Origin: Frankiaceae bacterium
GTDB lineage: Bacteria; Actinomycetota; Actinomycetes; Frankiales; Frankiaceae
DNA: 38,053 nucleotides
Reading direction: 5' to 3'
Assembly (NCBI GenBank): GCA_017882765.1
Contig: JADGOW010000002.1
Span: forward strand, 1-38,053
This document shows positions 8,073 through 16,673 of the stretch, piece by piece. Under the pieces are notes generated by a model that saw nothing but the letters and a program-made list of their open reading frames with translations, was not told the DNA's origin and searched no databases. Each line of letters begins with the position of its first letter. Position 1 is the first letter of the stretch. The position numbers and the translations under genes are program-made.

Positions 8073-9617
8073 GTGGCGCTGGTGACTGACCCCGCGACGG
8101 AACCGCAGGAAGAATCGAGCCTGGTCACCGAGTCGGGTGAGTCGGCCGTGCCGGTTGACGCAGCGGCCGAGCAGGCCGAGCCGGCCGAGCAGGCCGAGCA
8201 GGCCGAGCCGGCTGAGCCCACGGCCGAGGCGGCTGAGCCCACGGCCGAGGCGGCTGAGCCCACGGCCGAGGCGGCTGAGCCCACGGCCGACCAGGCCGAG
8301 CCCACGGCCGAGGCAGCGGAGCCCACGGCCGAGGCAGCGGAGCCCGACGGACCGTACGCGCCGGCCGGAGTTCAGCACGCACTGCCGGTGCCGCCCATGG
8401 CGGCGCACGTGTATGAGGACCCGGCTGACTGGGGGCGGGTGGCCGAGGACGGCACGGTCTACCTGCGGACGGCAACAGGGGAGCGCGCCGTCGGTTCATG
8501 GCACGCGGGGTCCCCGGAGGAGGGCCTGGCCTACTACGGCCGCCGGTACGACGATCTCGCCACTGAGGTGGACCTCCTGGAGCACCGGGTGCACGGCAGC
8601 GAAGGTGAGCTGCGCAGCGTCCGGCAGGCTGCCAACCGGCTGCGGCAGGCTCTGCCCACAGCACATGTTGTAGGCGACGTGGACGGGCTGGACAGGCGTC
8701 TGAGCGCTGTCCTCGATCAGTTGTCGCAGCGCCAGGCACACAGTGAGGCAGCGAAGGCGGCGGAAGCCGCGCAGGCGGTGGCGGCCAAACAGGAGGCCGT
8801 TTCCGAGGCCGAGCGACTGGCGGAGACCACGGACTGGAAGGCGGCGGGGGACCGATTCCGCGAGATCGTCGAATGGTGGCGGACGGTCCGGATCGATCGG
8901 AAAACCGAGTCCGAGCTCTGGCGGCGCCTCACGGCCGCGCGTGACGAGTTCACCCGCCGCCGCGGGGCCCACTTCGCCGCACTTGATGATCAGCGTAAGG
9001 CGGCGCAGGCGAAGAAAGAAGCGCTGGTCGAGGAGGCCGAGAAGCTCGCTTCGAGCACCGAATGGGCGGCGACGGCCGGCCGCTTGAAGGCGCTGATGTC
9101 GGAATGGAAGGCAGCCGGCAGGGCCCACAAGGCAGCCGACGACGCCCTCTGGGCCCGGTTCCGGGCCGCCCAGGACGCGTTCTTCGCCCACCGGTCTGAG
9201 ACGTTCAACCAGCGCGAGGAGACCTACCGCAGCAACCTGAACGCAAAGGAAGGGCTACTCGCCGAGGCCGAGGCCCTGGACCCCGCCGCGGATCTTCCCA
9301 CGGCACAACGCCGCCTCCGCGACATCGAACGACGGTGGGAGGCTGTCGGCAAAGTTCCCCGCGAAACCGTCGCCTCGCTCGAGCGCCGGCTGGAAGCTGC
9401 CGCACAGCGAGTTCGCGCCGCTGCGGACACGAAGTGGCGACGCGAGCAATCCTCCCAGTCCCAACTGGTCATCCGGCTTCGCGAGTCGGTTGGGAAGCTG
9501 GAAACCCGAGCTGAGCGCGCCCGGGCGGAAGGCCGCACCGGGGATGCGGAGAAAGCGGAGGCCCAGCTGGCGACGCAGCGTGAGTGGCTCGCGCAGGCGG
9601 AGCGCACCCGGCGCTGA
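8073..9617 (+). CDS. DUF349 domain protein with N-terminal acidic repeat
   Basis: About 514 residues. The N-terminal 100 are low complexity, dominated by AEPTAEA repeats encoded by a 21-bp tandem DNA repeat. After a short conserved segment (YEDPADWGRVAEDGTVYLR) the rest is a highly charged helical protein with three successive DUF349-type helical repeats, each with a W-x-x-x-G/A-R centre (TTDWKAAGDRF, STEWAATAGRL, ERRWEAVGKV), and a C-terminal coiled coil. DUF349 proteins are widespread in actinobacteria beside rel; their role is unsettled. Start choice: GTG at 8073 follows GGGAAGG; an in-frame GTG at 8049 (8 codons longer) and one at 8082 are alternatives. Transcribed divergently from the small membrane peptide gene. 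Confidence 0.88.
   Translation: MALVTDPATEPQEESSLVTESGESAVPVDAAAEQAEPAEQAEQAEPAEPTAEAAEPTAEAAEPTAEAAEPTADQAEPTAEAAEPTAEAAEPDGPYAPAGVQHALPVPPMAAHVYEDPADWGRVAEDGTVYLRTATGERAVGSWHAGSPEEGLAYYGRRYDDLATEVDLLEHRVHGSEGELRSVRQAANRLRQALPTAHVVGDVDGLDRRLSAVLDQLSQRQAHSEAAKAAEAAQAVAAKQEAVSEAERLAETTDWKAAGDRFREIVEWWRTVRIDRKTESELWRRLTAARDEFTRRRGAHFAALDDQRKAAQAKKEALVEEAEKLASSTEWAATAGRLKALMSEWKAAGRAHKAADDALWARFRAAQDAFFAHRSETFNQREETYRSNLNAKEGLLAEAEALDPAADLPTAQRRLRDIERRWEAVGKVPRETVASLERRLEAAAQRVRAAADTKWRREQSSQSQLVIRLRESVGKLETRAERARAEGRTGDAEKAEAQLATQREWLAQAERTRR
8211..8336 (+). repeat. Six in-frame 21-bp tandem repeats
   Basis: The unit GCTGAGCCCACGGCCGAGGC plus one base begins at 8211, 8232, 8253, 8274, 8295 and 8316. 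The first three are identical and later copies drift. It encodes AEPTAEA and is preceded by a related EQAEPA run from about 8168. The unit length keeps frame, so copy number can change without frameshift. Confidence 0.9.
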
Positions 9618-9672
9618 TGGCTGAGATGAAGAACAACGGTGCCGGCCCGCCAGGTCTGCCTCGCGGCGAGTA

Positions 9673-9687
9673 GTCGCTCGAAGCGAC
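9673..9687 (+). terminator. Small hairpin after the DUF349 gene
   Basis: GTCGCT-CGA-AGCGAC is a perfect 6-bp stem with a 3-base loop, followed by AAAGTTGGG, 56 bases after the stop. A weak terminator candidate. Confidence 0.35.
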
Positions 9688-9810
9688 AAAGTTGGGTCCG
9701 GGGGCCATGGAACGAACCGGCACCAGCTGTGTCAACGCCGAGCGGGATCCAGCTGTTCCACGTCGGCTGAAAAAGGTGGCGCGGCAGGCGAAATTCCTCC
9801 GCCGGCCGCC

Positions 9811-9868
9811 GACGTCAGTCGGCGAAGGCCCACCACCCCGACGTCAGTCGGCGAAGGCCCGCCACCCC
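9811..9868. repeat. 29-bp tandem duplication at the apbE-like 3' end
   Basis: Two adjacent 29-bp copies (9811-9839, 9840-9868) beginning GACGTCAGTCGGCGAAGG differ at one base. The copy nearer the gene supplies the last codons (GWRAFAD) and stop; the outer one is a duplicate lying just past the gene. Confidence 0.9.
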
Positions 9869-10725
9869 GTGGTGGGCCGGCACGTCCCGTCGGTGAAGCA
9901 GAACAGGGCGGCTCCGCCTGCGCTCTCGACCAGCGCCTGGCCGCGGCGATACCCAGCGCGCAACGCTGCCCGGGCGATCGCCTTGGCGTGCCAGGCCGAC
10001 GCGCCCACTACGGTGACTGCCACGAGCCCAGGGGTCTCCTGCGCGCTCGCCCGGCCGGTGTAGGCGGTGCGCGCGCTCGTCCCGACGGCGCCTCCGCGCA
10101 ATCGCAGGCTGGCCACCGGCAGCGGGGCGAGGGGATGCTCGACAGCTAATACCCAGCCGTTCCGGCACGGTGCCGCCCCCGCAGCGCGCACGTGACCGCC
10201 GACGTCCACGCAGACTCCATACGCCCCTGCGTCGAGAGCGTCGGCCACGACGAGATCGGCTGCGAGCCCTCGATCGATGCCACCGAGATCGAGAGCCGCA
10301 CATGGCGGGATCCCGACAGTCCCGGAACGGGGGTCGACGACGAACCTCTCGATCCACTTGGTGGTGGAGTCGTCTCGGCCGAATCCGCCGACGCCGTCGA
10401 GCACTCGGGGCAGCGCGCGCGGGTCGTAGCCGCCACGGGTCTCCCGGGCAGCCTGCAGGGCGAGGCCCACCAGCAACACGGTCTCCGGCGAAGCGGGTAC
10501 CGGAGCTCCGCTCCCGGTGTTGATCCGCCCGATCTCGCTGTCGGCAGCCGCGCCGTCCCATCGTCGCGCGAGTTCGAGTAGCCGGGCCCGCGCGTCCTCC
10601 GCCATGCCGGCGTCGCCGCCCACCACACAGATCCGGGCGCTGGCCGACATGACCTCGGTGCGTATCTCGTACAGCGGGACGCCGGTCAGCTCGACGTCAT
10701 CCTTCGTGGCGCACTGAATGGTCAT
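9844..10725 (-). CDS. ApbE-like (FAD:protein FMN transferase family) protein, divergent active site
   Basis: 293 residues with the ApbE fold signatures: RWDGAAADSEIGRIN (55-69), ALDLGGIDRGLAADLV (144-159), CVDVGGHVRAAG (172-183), W191 with VEHP, and AVGTSA (213-218). ApbE normally moves FMN from FAD onto a Thr of exported redox proteins using Mg2+. Here two usual catalytic segments are changed: the HIIDPxTG stretch is missing (GTSARTAYTG runs on into TPGLVAV), and the Mg2+-binding ADALAT-type motif reads AKAIAR (247-252), with Lys and Arg in place of Asp and Thr. No signal peptide is seen and no flavinylation target lies nearby. An upstream GTG (10743) is in frame, but the ATG at 10725 has GGGAG upstream. 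Fold sure, activity doubtful. Confidence 0.82.
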   Translation of the reverse strand: MTIQCATKDDVELTGVPLYEIRTEVMSASARICVVGGDAGMAEDARARLLELARRWDGAAADSEIGRINTGSGAPVPASPETVLLVGLALQAARETRGGYDPRALPRVLDGVGGFGRDDSTTKWIERFVVDPRSGTVGIPPCAALDLGGIDRGLAADLVVADALDAGAYGVCVDVGGHVRAAGAAPCRNGWVLAVEHPLAPLPVASLRLRGGAVGTSARTAYTGRASAQETPGLVAVTVVGASAWHAKAIARAALRAGYRRGQALVESAGGAALFCFTDGTCRPTTGWRAFAD

Positions 10726-10760
10726 CGAGGCACTGCTCCCCACGCGTATCGAGTTCTGGT

Positions 10761-11081
10761 TCAGCCCCGGCTGACTGAGGTTCGTTCCCGCACCGCCGGA
10801 TCGGGGATTGCCGTCATCGCGACGTCATTGCTGGCTGCGGCGCCCACTCCGGTCGAGGGTTGGCCCGTCGGCGCGGCGGGCGAGCCGAGGAGGACGAGAG
10901 CCAGGCTGGCCATCCCGCCTACCGCAGCCGCCGCGCTGACCGCGCGGGAGCGTCGCTCGCGCTGCTCCCGGGCTCTTCGGTCCAGCTCGGCGCGCGAGGC
11001 CGAAACCGCGTCGCGTTCGGTGGGCCGCTGCGCTTCCCGCGGGACCTTGCCACCCTGGCCAGCCTGACCGTGGCGTCTCAT
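10761..11081 (-). CDS. Small single-pass membrane protein, hypothetical
   Basis: 106 residues: a very basic cytosolic N-terminus rich in Arg and Glu (likely helical, 22-46), one transmembrane segment (about 47-68), then a short Pro/Thr/Ala-rich exterior tail. The ATG at 11081 has AGGAAG five bases upstream; an in-frame ATG 14 codons earlier lacks a site. It precedes the ApbE-like gene by 35 bp on the same strand, so they are probably cotranscribed. I do not recognise a family and see no S/T-G-A-T flavinylation motif, so it is not an obvious ApbE substrate. Confidence 0.6.
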   Translation of the reverse strand: MRRHGQAGQGGKVPREAQRPTERDAVSASRAELDRRAREQRERRSRAVSAAAAVGGMASLALVLLGSPAAPTGQPSTGVGAAASNDVAMTAIPDPAVRERTSVSRG

Positions 11082-11158
11082 GCCGCTTCCTCTCTCTCGC
11101 GGTTGGTTCCAGGGTCGGCGCACGGGCTGAGAGCTGCCTGGGCGCTAGCTGTGCACGC

Positions 11159-11222
11159 GCTGTGAGCCGGGCCGTCCGGTTCGGCCGGGCCGCCGGCTCG
11201 TCCCTCACAGCCGGCTCACAGC
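11159..11222. promoter_or_regulatory. Perfect 12-bp inverted repeat between divergent genes
   Basis: GCTGTGAGCCGG (11159-11170) is exactly repeated in inverse as CCGGCTCACAGC (11211-11222), with 40 bp between. It lies in the 294-bp gap between the minus-strand membrane protein gene and htrA, so it may be a two-site operator or a stem-loop. The rest of the gap shows only the 17-bp repeats. Confidence 0.5.
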
Positions 11223-11256
11223 TAAGCCTCAGCCCCCGCACAGACGAGGTCGCGAC

Positions 11257-11358
11257 AGTGCTTGTAGACGCACAGTGCTTGTGGACGCCCAGTGCTTGTG
11301 GACGCCCAGTGCTTGCAGACGCCCAGTGCGTGCAGGCGCACGGTGCTTGCAGACGCCT
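11257..11358 (+). repeat. Six 17-bp tandem repeats upstream of htrA
   Basis: Units start at 11257, 11274, 11291, 11308, 11325 and 11342 with consensus AGTGCTTGTGGACGCCC; copies 2 and 3 are identical and the rest differ at a few positions. The array ends 17 bases before the htrA ATG, just ahead of its AGGAGG. It has no spacers and so is not a CRISPR. Iterated binding sites or a slippage-variable leader are both possible. Confidence 0.92.
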
Positions 11359-11375
11359 AACAGCAGGAGGAAGCC

Positions 11376-12677
11376 ATGTCCGACCAGCAGCCTGACTTTC
11401 CCGGTGTGGGGGGCCCGACCGGCGCCGGCCCGTCGGGCACGCCGACGGTGCTGCCGCCCTCGGAACTGCCTCCCATGGCTCCGCCGCCGCCGGCGGTCCC
11501 GATCACCCCTTCCGCGCCGGTATTCGACGCTCCCCACCCGTCGAACCGGCCCCATCGGGCTCGGCGACTCGGCGCGGGAGTTGTGGCGCTGAGCCTCACC
11601 GCCGTGCTCGCCGGCGTCGCCGGCGGCGGGATCGTCGCGGCGATGGACAACAGCTCCTCGTCAACGGGCAGCCCGACCGCGAGCACCTCGCCCGCGCCCG
11701 TGGCCTCGGCAGGCGGGGACATCAGCAAGGCCGTCAGCACGATCGAGCCGTCCGTCGTCAACATCACGGCGGAGATCTCGGGGGGTTCGGGCCAGTTCGG
11801 TGGCGGCTTCCGCGGTCAGGGCGGCGGCACGAGTGCCGGCACCGGCATCATCGTGACCAGCGACGGCCAGGTCGTCACGAACGCGCACGTGGTGGCCGGC
11901 GCGACGTCGATCTCAGTGCAGGTGCCCGGGCACAACGGGGCGGTGTCCGCCACGGTCATCGGCAGCGACAGCAATGCTGACCTTGCGCTACTGCAGCTGA
12001 AGGGGGTCTCCGGCCTGACGGCCGCCACCTTCGCGGCGTCGAGCACCGTGCACGTGGGCGACAGCGTCCTGGCGGTAGGCAACGCCGAGGGCTATGGCGG
12101 TTCGCCCACTGTGACGCTCGGGATCGTGTCCGCAACGAACCGGTCGCTGTCCGGCTCCTCCTCCGACAGCGGGAGCAGCCTGACCGGCCTGATCCAGACT
12201 GACGCGGCCATCAACCCGGGCAACAGTGGCGGGCCGCTCGTCGACACGGCCGGCCGGGTCGTCGGGATCAACACGCAGGTCGCGACCGGCGCCGACACCT
12301 CCCGGGCCGCGCAGAACATCGGGTTCGCGATCCCGTCCGACAAGGTGCTTGCCGAGCTGCCCAAGCTGCGGGCCGGCGGCGGGTCGTCGACGTCCCCCTC
12401 GGGTGGTGCGTACCTGGGAGTGTCGGTGGAGAACGGCACCGGCGGCGCCGTCATCGCGCAGGTCGTGCCGGGCGGCGCGGCGGCGAACGCCGGCTTGCAG
12501 GCCGGGGACGTCGTCACCGCGGTCGGTGGCACTCGGGTTGGTTCCGCCGACGAACTGCAGGCCGCTATCGCCCAGCACAATTCGGGGGACAAGGTGACGG
12601 TCACAGTGACCCGCGACGGCCAGCAGCACACCGTGACGGTGGAGCTCGGCAGCCGCAGCGACGGCACGACTCAGTAA
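11376..12677 (+). CDS. HtrA/DegP-type membrane-anchored serine protease with PDZ domain
   Basis: 433 residues. A Pro-rich cytosolic N-terminus (1-60) leads to one membrane helix (about 66-90), a Ser/Thr-rich linker, a trypsin-like protease domain (about 115-330) and a PDZ domain (about 345-425). The catalytic triad is visible: His171 in TNAHVVAG, Asp202 in DSNADLALL, Ser284 in NPGNSGGPLV. The topology puts protease and PDZ outside the membrane, where such enzymes degrade misfolded envelope proteins. A strong AGGAGG lies 4-5 bases before the ATG. Next downstream are a response regulator and kinase, the association seen with MprAB-PepD in mycobacteria, so stress control by that pair is a reasonable inference. 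Confidence 0.95.
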   Translation: MSDQQPDFPGVGGPTGAGPSGTPTVLPPSELPPMAPPPPAVPITPSAPVFDAPHPSNRPHRARRLGAGVVALSLTAVLAGVAGGGIVAAMDNSSSSTGSPTASTSPAPVASAGGDISKAVSTIEPSVVNITAEISGGSGQFGGGFRGQGGGTSAGTGIIVTSDGQVVTNAHVVAGATSISVQVPGHNGAVSATVIGSDSNADLALLQLKGVSGLTAATFAASSTVHVGDSVLAVGNAEGYGGSPTVTLGIVSATNRSLSGSSSDSGSSLTGLIQTDAAINPGNSGGPLVDTAGRVVGINTQVATGADTSRAAQNIGFAIPSDKVLAELPKLRAGGGSSTSPSGGAYLGVSVENGTGGAVIAQVVPGGAAANAGLQAGDVVTAVGGTRVGSADELQAAIAQHNSGDKVTVTVTRDGQQHTVTVELGSRSDGTTQ

Positions 12678-12710
12678 GCAGGGGGAAGGAGGCCGCTGCA
12701 GGACCGTGCT

Positions 12711-12742
12711 CCGCCACCCCGCCACTTGGGCCAGGGTGGCGG
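12711..12742 (+). terminator. 9-bp stem-loop between htrA and the response regulator gene
   Basis: CCGCCACCC (12711-12719) pairs exactly with GGGTGGCGG (12734-12742), loop 14 bases. No T-tract. It could end part of the htrA transcripts or act as an attenuator or processing site ahead of the regulator gene. Confidence 0.5.
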
Positions 12743-12782
12743 TGCGCGGATGATCGAGGTTGTGAAAGAAGGGGCAGGACCA

Positions 12783-13502
<720 letters not shown>

Positions 13503-13540
13503 CCCGTCCTGAACAGCGCATCGAACGGCCGGTGGGTGCC

Positions 13541-14992
13541 ATGAGAACCTCGGTTCGCAGCCGCCTGGAGCGGCTGACGATCCGTCGGCGCCTGGCGGTC
13601 GGGCTCGTCGTGCTGGTGGCCGTCGTGCTGGCCGGGGTCGGGTTCGCCACGGCCCGGGCCCTGGAGGCGTTCCTGCTCGGCCAGGTCGACCAACAGCTCG
13701 CGCAGACCAGCGACAGGGTGCACCTCGGCCCGCGGCCGGCCGTCGGCGATCTTCGCGGCCAGCCGCTCGGGACGCTGGGCGTCCTGATCGGGCCGGCCGG
13801 CGCGGTCGAGGCGGCCGTCCTGGCTGTGCCAGCGGGCGAGACGTCGCCACCCCCGTCGCTCAACGAGGCGGACAAGTCGGAGCTGATCTCGGCGTCGCAG
13901 CAGGCCCTGCGCGCGCCCCAGACCGTGGACCTGTCCAGCGGGCTGGGCAGCTACCGGGTGACGGCGGACGCGCTTCCCACCGGCGAGATACTCGTCACCG
14001 GCCTGCCGCTGGAGACGGTCCACAAGACGGTCGGCCGGCTGCTCCTGGTCGAGGTTGTCGTGTTCGCTGCAGCCCTCGTGGTGGTCGGCGTACTGGGGGC
14101 CTGGCTCGTCCGCCTCGGCCTGCGCCCGCTCGACAGGATCACGGTGACCGCCCGCCGGGTCGCGGCGCTACCTCTGGACCGGGGCCAGGCGTCCCTTCCC
14201 GACCGCGTGCCGGTCGAGGCGCCGAGTACCGAGGTCGGCCAGGTCAGCGAGGCCCTGAACGTGATGCTCGGCCACGTGGACAGCGCGTTCGCGGCCCGGG
14301 CGGCCTCCGAGCAACGGCTGCGGCGCTTCGTCGCGGACGCCAGCCACGAGCTGCGGACGCCGCTGGCCAGCATCCGCGGCTACGCCGAGCTGTTCCGCCG
14401 CGCGCCCACGGCCGACCCCGACGACCTCGCGCGGGCGATGCGCCGGGTCGAGGGCGAAGCCGACCGGATGGGTGAGCTGGTCGAAGACCTCCTGCTGCTG
14501 GCCCGGCTCGACCAGGGCCGGCCGTTGGAACGCAAACAGGTCGACATGGCTCTGCTGGCCGCTGACGCGGTCTCCGACGCCCAGGCAGCGGACGTGGCGC
14601 ACCGGTGGGGCCTGGACGTGCCAGCGGAGCCGCTGCTGGTCTGCGGCGACGAGCACCGGCTGCGGCAGGTACTGGCGAACCTGCTGTCCAACGCCCGCAT
14701 CCACACGCCGGCCGGGACGTCGGTGCGGGTCGGGGTCTGGGCGGAGGGGCCGTGGGCCGTGCTGGCCGTGCACGATGACGGGCCGGGCTTCCCGCCGCAC
14801 CTGATGCCGCGCGCGTTCGACCGTTTCACCCGAGCCGACACCGCCCGCTCGCGGGACCGGGGCGGCGCCGGCTTGGGGCTGGCGATCGTGGCAGCGGTCG
14901 TGTCGGCGCACGGCGGCCAGGTCACGCTGACGTCGGTGCCGGGGGACACGACCATGACGGTGCGACTGCCCAGGGACGGGACACCCCGCTGA
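13541..14992 (+). CDS. Sensor histidine kinase, partner of the upstream regulator
   Basis: 483 residues in the standard EnvZ/MprB-like layout: TM1 (about 18-38), an extracytoplasmic sensor of about 125 residues with no family I recognise, TM2 (about 167-190), a HAMP linker, a HisKA domain with phospho-acceptor His269 in FVADASHELRTPLASIRGY, and a HATPase domain with N-box NLLSNARIHTP, G1 VHDDGPGF and G2 GAGLGLAIV. All catalytic motifs are intact. ATG 13541 is taken as start; an in-frame GTG nine bases earlier is possible. Its stop is 13 bp from the convergent cyclophilin gene stop. Confidence 0.95.
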   Translation: MRTSVRSRLERLTIRRRLAVGLVVLVAVVLAGVGFATARALEAFLLGQVDQQLAQTSDRVHLGPRPAVGDLRGQPLGTLGVLIGPAGAVEAAVLAVPAGETSPPPSLNEADKSELISASQQALRAPQTVDLSSGLGSYRVTADALPTGEILVTGLPLETVHKTVGRLLLVEVVVFAAALVVVGVLGAWLVRLGLRPLDRITVTARRVAALPLDRGQASLPDRVPVEAPSTEVGQVSEALNVMLGHVDSAFAARAASEQRLRRFVADASHELRTPLASIRGYAELFRRAPTADPDDLARAMRRVEGEADRMGELVEDLLLLARLDQGRPLERKQVDMALLAADAVSDAQAADVAHRWGLDVPAEPLLVCGDEHRLRQVLANLLSNARIHTPAGTSVRVGVWAEGPWAVLAVHDDGPGFPPHLMPRAFDRFTRADTARSRDRGGAGLGLAIVAAVVSAHGGQVTLTSVPGDTTMTVRLPRDGTPR

Positions 14993-15005
14993 CCGTCCGA
15001 GGTGG

Positions 15006-15818
15006 TCAGCCCTGGGTCACCGTGACCGTGTTGAGGTAGATCCGCTTCAGCGGCGCGCCGTCCCCGGTCTGGTTGCTGTTGTCCTGCCCGGCCGCCATGA
15101 GCTTGTCGAGGACGGCAAGGCCAGCCGGGCTGTTGATGTGGCCGACGACGGTGTACTGGGGGGGCAGCGTGCTGTCCTTGTCGACGAGGAAGAACTGACT
15201 ACCGGTGGAGTGGGGCGCCGACGACTTGGCCATGGCCATCGTCCCGCGCGTGTACTTGGCGCCTGTGAGGTTCTCCTCAGGGAGCGTGTAGCCGGGGGTA
15301 CCGCTACCGGTCCCGGTCGGGTCACCGCACTGCAGTACCGTCAGCGACTCGGACTGGACGAGCCGGTGACAGGGCGTGCCGTTGTAGTAACCCTGTCCCG
15401 CGAGGAAGTTCAGCGAGTTGACCGTCTGCGGCGCTTGCTTTGCCTCCAGGGCGACCACGATCGTCCCGCAGGAGGTATTCATCGTCATGCTGTAGTTCGC
15501 GTTCGTGTTGATCGTCATCGGCGGCGGGCTGGGATAGGTCTTCGGTGCGCTCGACGGCGGGACGGGCCCGTTGCAGGCAACGGGTCGGGTGGTCGGTGTG
15601 GGGGTGGGGGTTGTTGTGACCGGCGTGGCCGGGCCTGCCTTGTTGGACGAGCTGTTCAGGCCGATGATCAGCGCGGCGACGCCCGCGATGACCAGCACGG
15701 ACAGGCCCGCGACGATGGCGATGGTTCGCTGCCGCCGCTTGTGCTTCTCTGCTCGCCGGACTGCCTGTCGCTGGGCGCGCTGGCGGGCCAGTTCGCGCTG
15801 CCGCCGACTGCTGGGCAC
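15006..15818 (-). CDS. Membrane-anchored cyclophilin-type peptidyl-prolyl isomerase
   Basis: 270 residues. A strongly basic N-terminus (RQRELARQRAQRQAVRRAEK region) precedes one transmembrane helix (about 32-53), a Thr/Pro linker (about 60-80) and a cyclophilin domain (about 110-268) facing the cell surface. Visible family motifs are HRLVQSE, QCGDPTGTGSGTPGY and GSQFFLVDKDSTLPPQYTVVG. The usual FHRV appears as CHRL, and several Cys residues suggest disulphides. It should speed proline isomerisation in secreted proteins. The GTG start at 15818 has AGGAGA upstream. A cyclophilin between rel and the MBL-hisS pair is standard actinobacterial synteny; it is divergent from the MBL gene. Confidence 0.93.
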   Translation of the reverse strand: MPSSRRQRELARQRAQRQAVRRAEKHKRRQRTIAIVAGLSVLVIAGVAALIIGLNSSSNKAGPATPVTTTPTPTPTTRPVACNGPVPPSSAPKTYPSPPPMTINTNANYSMTMNTSCGTIVVALEAKQAPQTVNSLNFLAGQGYYNGTPCHRLVQSESLTVLQCGDPTGTGSGTPGYTLPEENLTGAKYTRGTMAMAKSSAPHSTGSQFFLVDKDSTLPPQYTVVGHINSPAGLAVLDKLMAAGQDNSNQTGDGAPLKRIYLNTVTVTQG

Positions 15819-15912
15819 CGATGTCTCCTGCCGGCATAGGGACGCCGGTCACCGGGCCGGCCTTCCTGGGAACGCCGTGGCAGTCTACGCACCGGCTTCC
15901 GGGCAGGGACGT

Positions 15913-15918
15913 TAGCCT
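15913..15918 (+). promoter_or_regulatory. -10-like TAGCCT eight bases before the MBL start
   Basis: TAGCCT followed by 8 bases and then GTG 15927, with no Shine-Dalgarno, is consistent with a leaderless or near-leaderless transcript. The -35 is not clear. Confidence 0.45.
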
Positions 15919-15926
15919 CGGTTGTC

Positions 15927-16673
15927 GTGCTGGTCGACGGCTTCTCCGCAGGTCCCACCGATACGAACTGCTACATCGTGGCGCCCGGCCCGGGGCAGGA
16001 ATGCGTCGTCATCGACCCGGGCATCGGCGCGGACGACGACGTCGACGCGCGCCTGCGCGAGCACCGCCTCAAGCCGGTCGCCGTGATCCTCACCCACGGG
16101 CACTTCGACCACACGTTCTCGGTGGTGCCCGTGTGCGGCGCGCGCGACATCCCCGCCTACATACACCCAGCGGACCGCGGCCAGCTCACCGACCCCTGGT
16201 CGCCCGTGGGCCTGCCGAAGGGCATCCCCTTGTTCGGCCGCCTGCAATGGACCGAGCCCGACGACGTCCGGGAGCTGTCCGGCGGGCAGGTGCTCGACCT
16301 TGCCGGGGTTCGGCTGCGGGTCGACCTCGCGCCGGGCCACACGCCCGGTTCGGTGACGTTCGCCACGACGGAGCCGGTGGAACTCAGGCGGGGCGAGCCA
16401 ACCCCGGTGCTCTTCTCCGGTGACCTCATCTTCGCCGGCAGCGTCGGCCGCACCGACTTCCCGGGCGGCTCGTATGCCGCCCTGCTGGAGTCGCTCGCCC
16501 GGGTCGTCCTTCCGCTGCCCGATGACACGATCGTGCTCAGCGGCCACGGCCCCGCGACCTACGTCGGCCACGAGCGGGCCGCCAACCCCTTCCTGGCCGA
16601 GGCCGGGCCGGACCGCGCCGGCCCTGCTCGGTACGGGCTGGACCCCAGCGGCCCTGCTCGGTACGGGCCGTGA
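15927..16673 (+). CDS. MBL-fold metallo-hydrolase (glyoxalase II-like)
   Basis: 248 residues of the metallo-beta-lactamase superfamily. The dinuclear zinc motif THGHFDHT is at 56-63, followed by His in [10 protein letters not shown] and Asp in [20 protein letters not shown], then a last His in [12 protein letters not shown]. Such proteins hydrolyse thioesters such as S-lactoylglutathione-like compounds; the true substrate here is unknown. The C-terminus ends in an imperfect 30-bp DNA duplication giving GPARYG twice. GTG 15927 is the only start giving the normal N-terminus. Its TGA overlaps the hisS GTG (GTGA), so the two are coupled. Confidence 0.92.
   Translation: MLVDGFSAGPTDTNCYIVAPGPGQECVVIDPGIGADDDVDARLREHRLKPVAVILTHGHFDHTFSVVPVCGARDIPAYIHPADRGQLTDPWSPVGLPKGIPLFGRLQWTEPDDVRELSGGQVLDLAGVRLRVDLAPGHTPGSVTFATTEPVELRRGEPTPVLFSGDLIFAGSVGRTDFPGGSYAALLESLARVVLPLPDDTIVLSGHGPATYVGHERAANPFLAEAGPDRAGPARYGLDPSGPARYGP
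16621..16667 (+). repeat. 30-bp period duplication at the MBL gene 3' end
   Basis: GCCCTGCTCGGTACGGG occurs at 16621-16637 and again at 16651-16667, exactly 30 bases apart and in frame, with weaker similarity extending upstream. The second copy runs into the hisS start. Confidence 0.85.

Noticed and set aside
9617-9673. 18-codon ORF (MAEMKNNGAGPPGLPRGE) overlapping the DUF349 stop as TGATG
   Set aside because: Too short, no conserved look, and could be chance; not enough to call a gene.
11257-11358. CRISPR array
   Set aside because: The 17-bp units are contiguous with no spacers and no cas genes are present.
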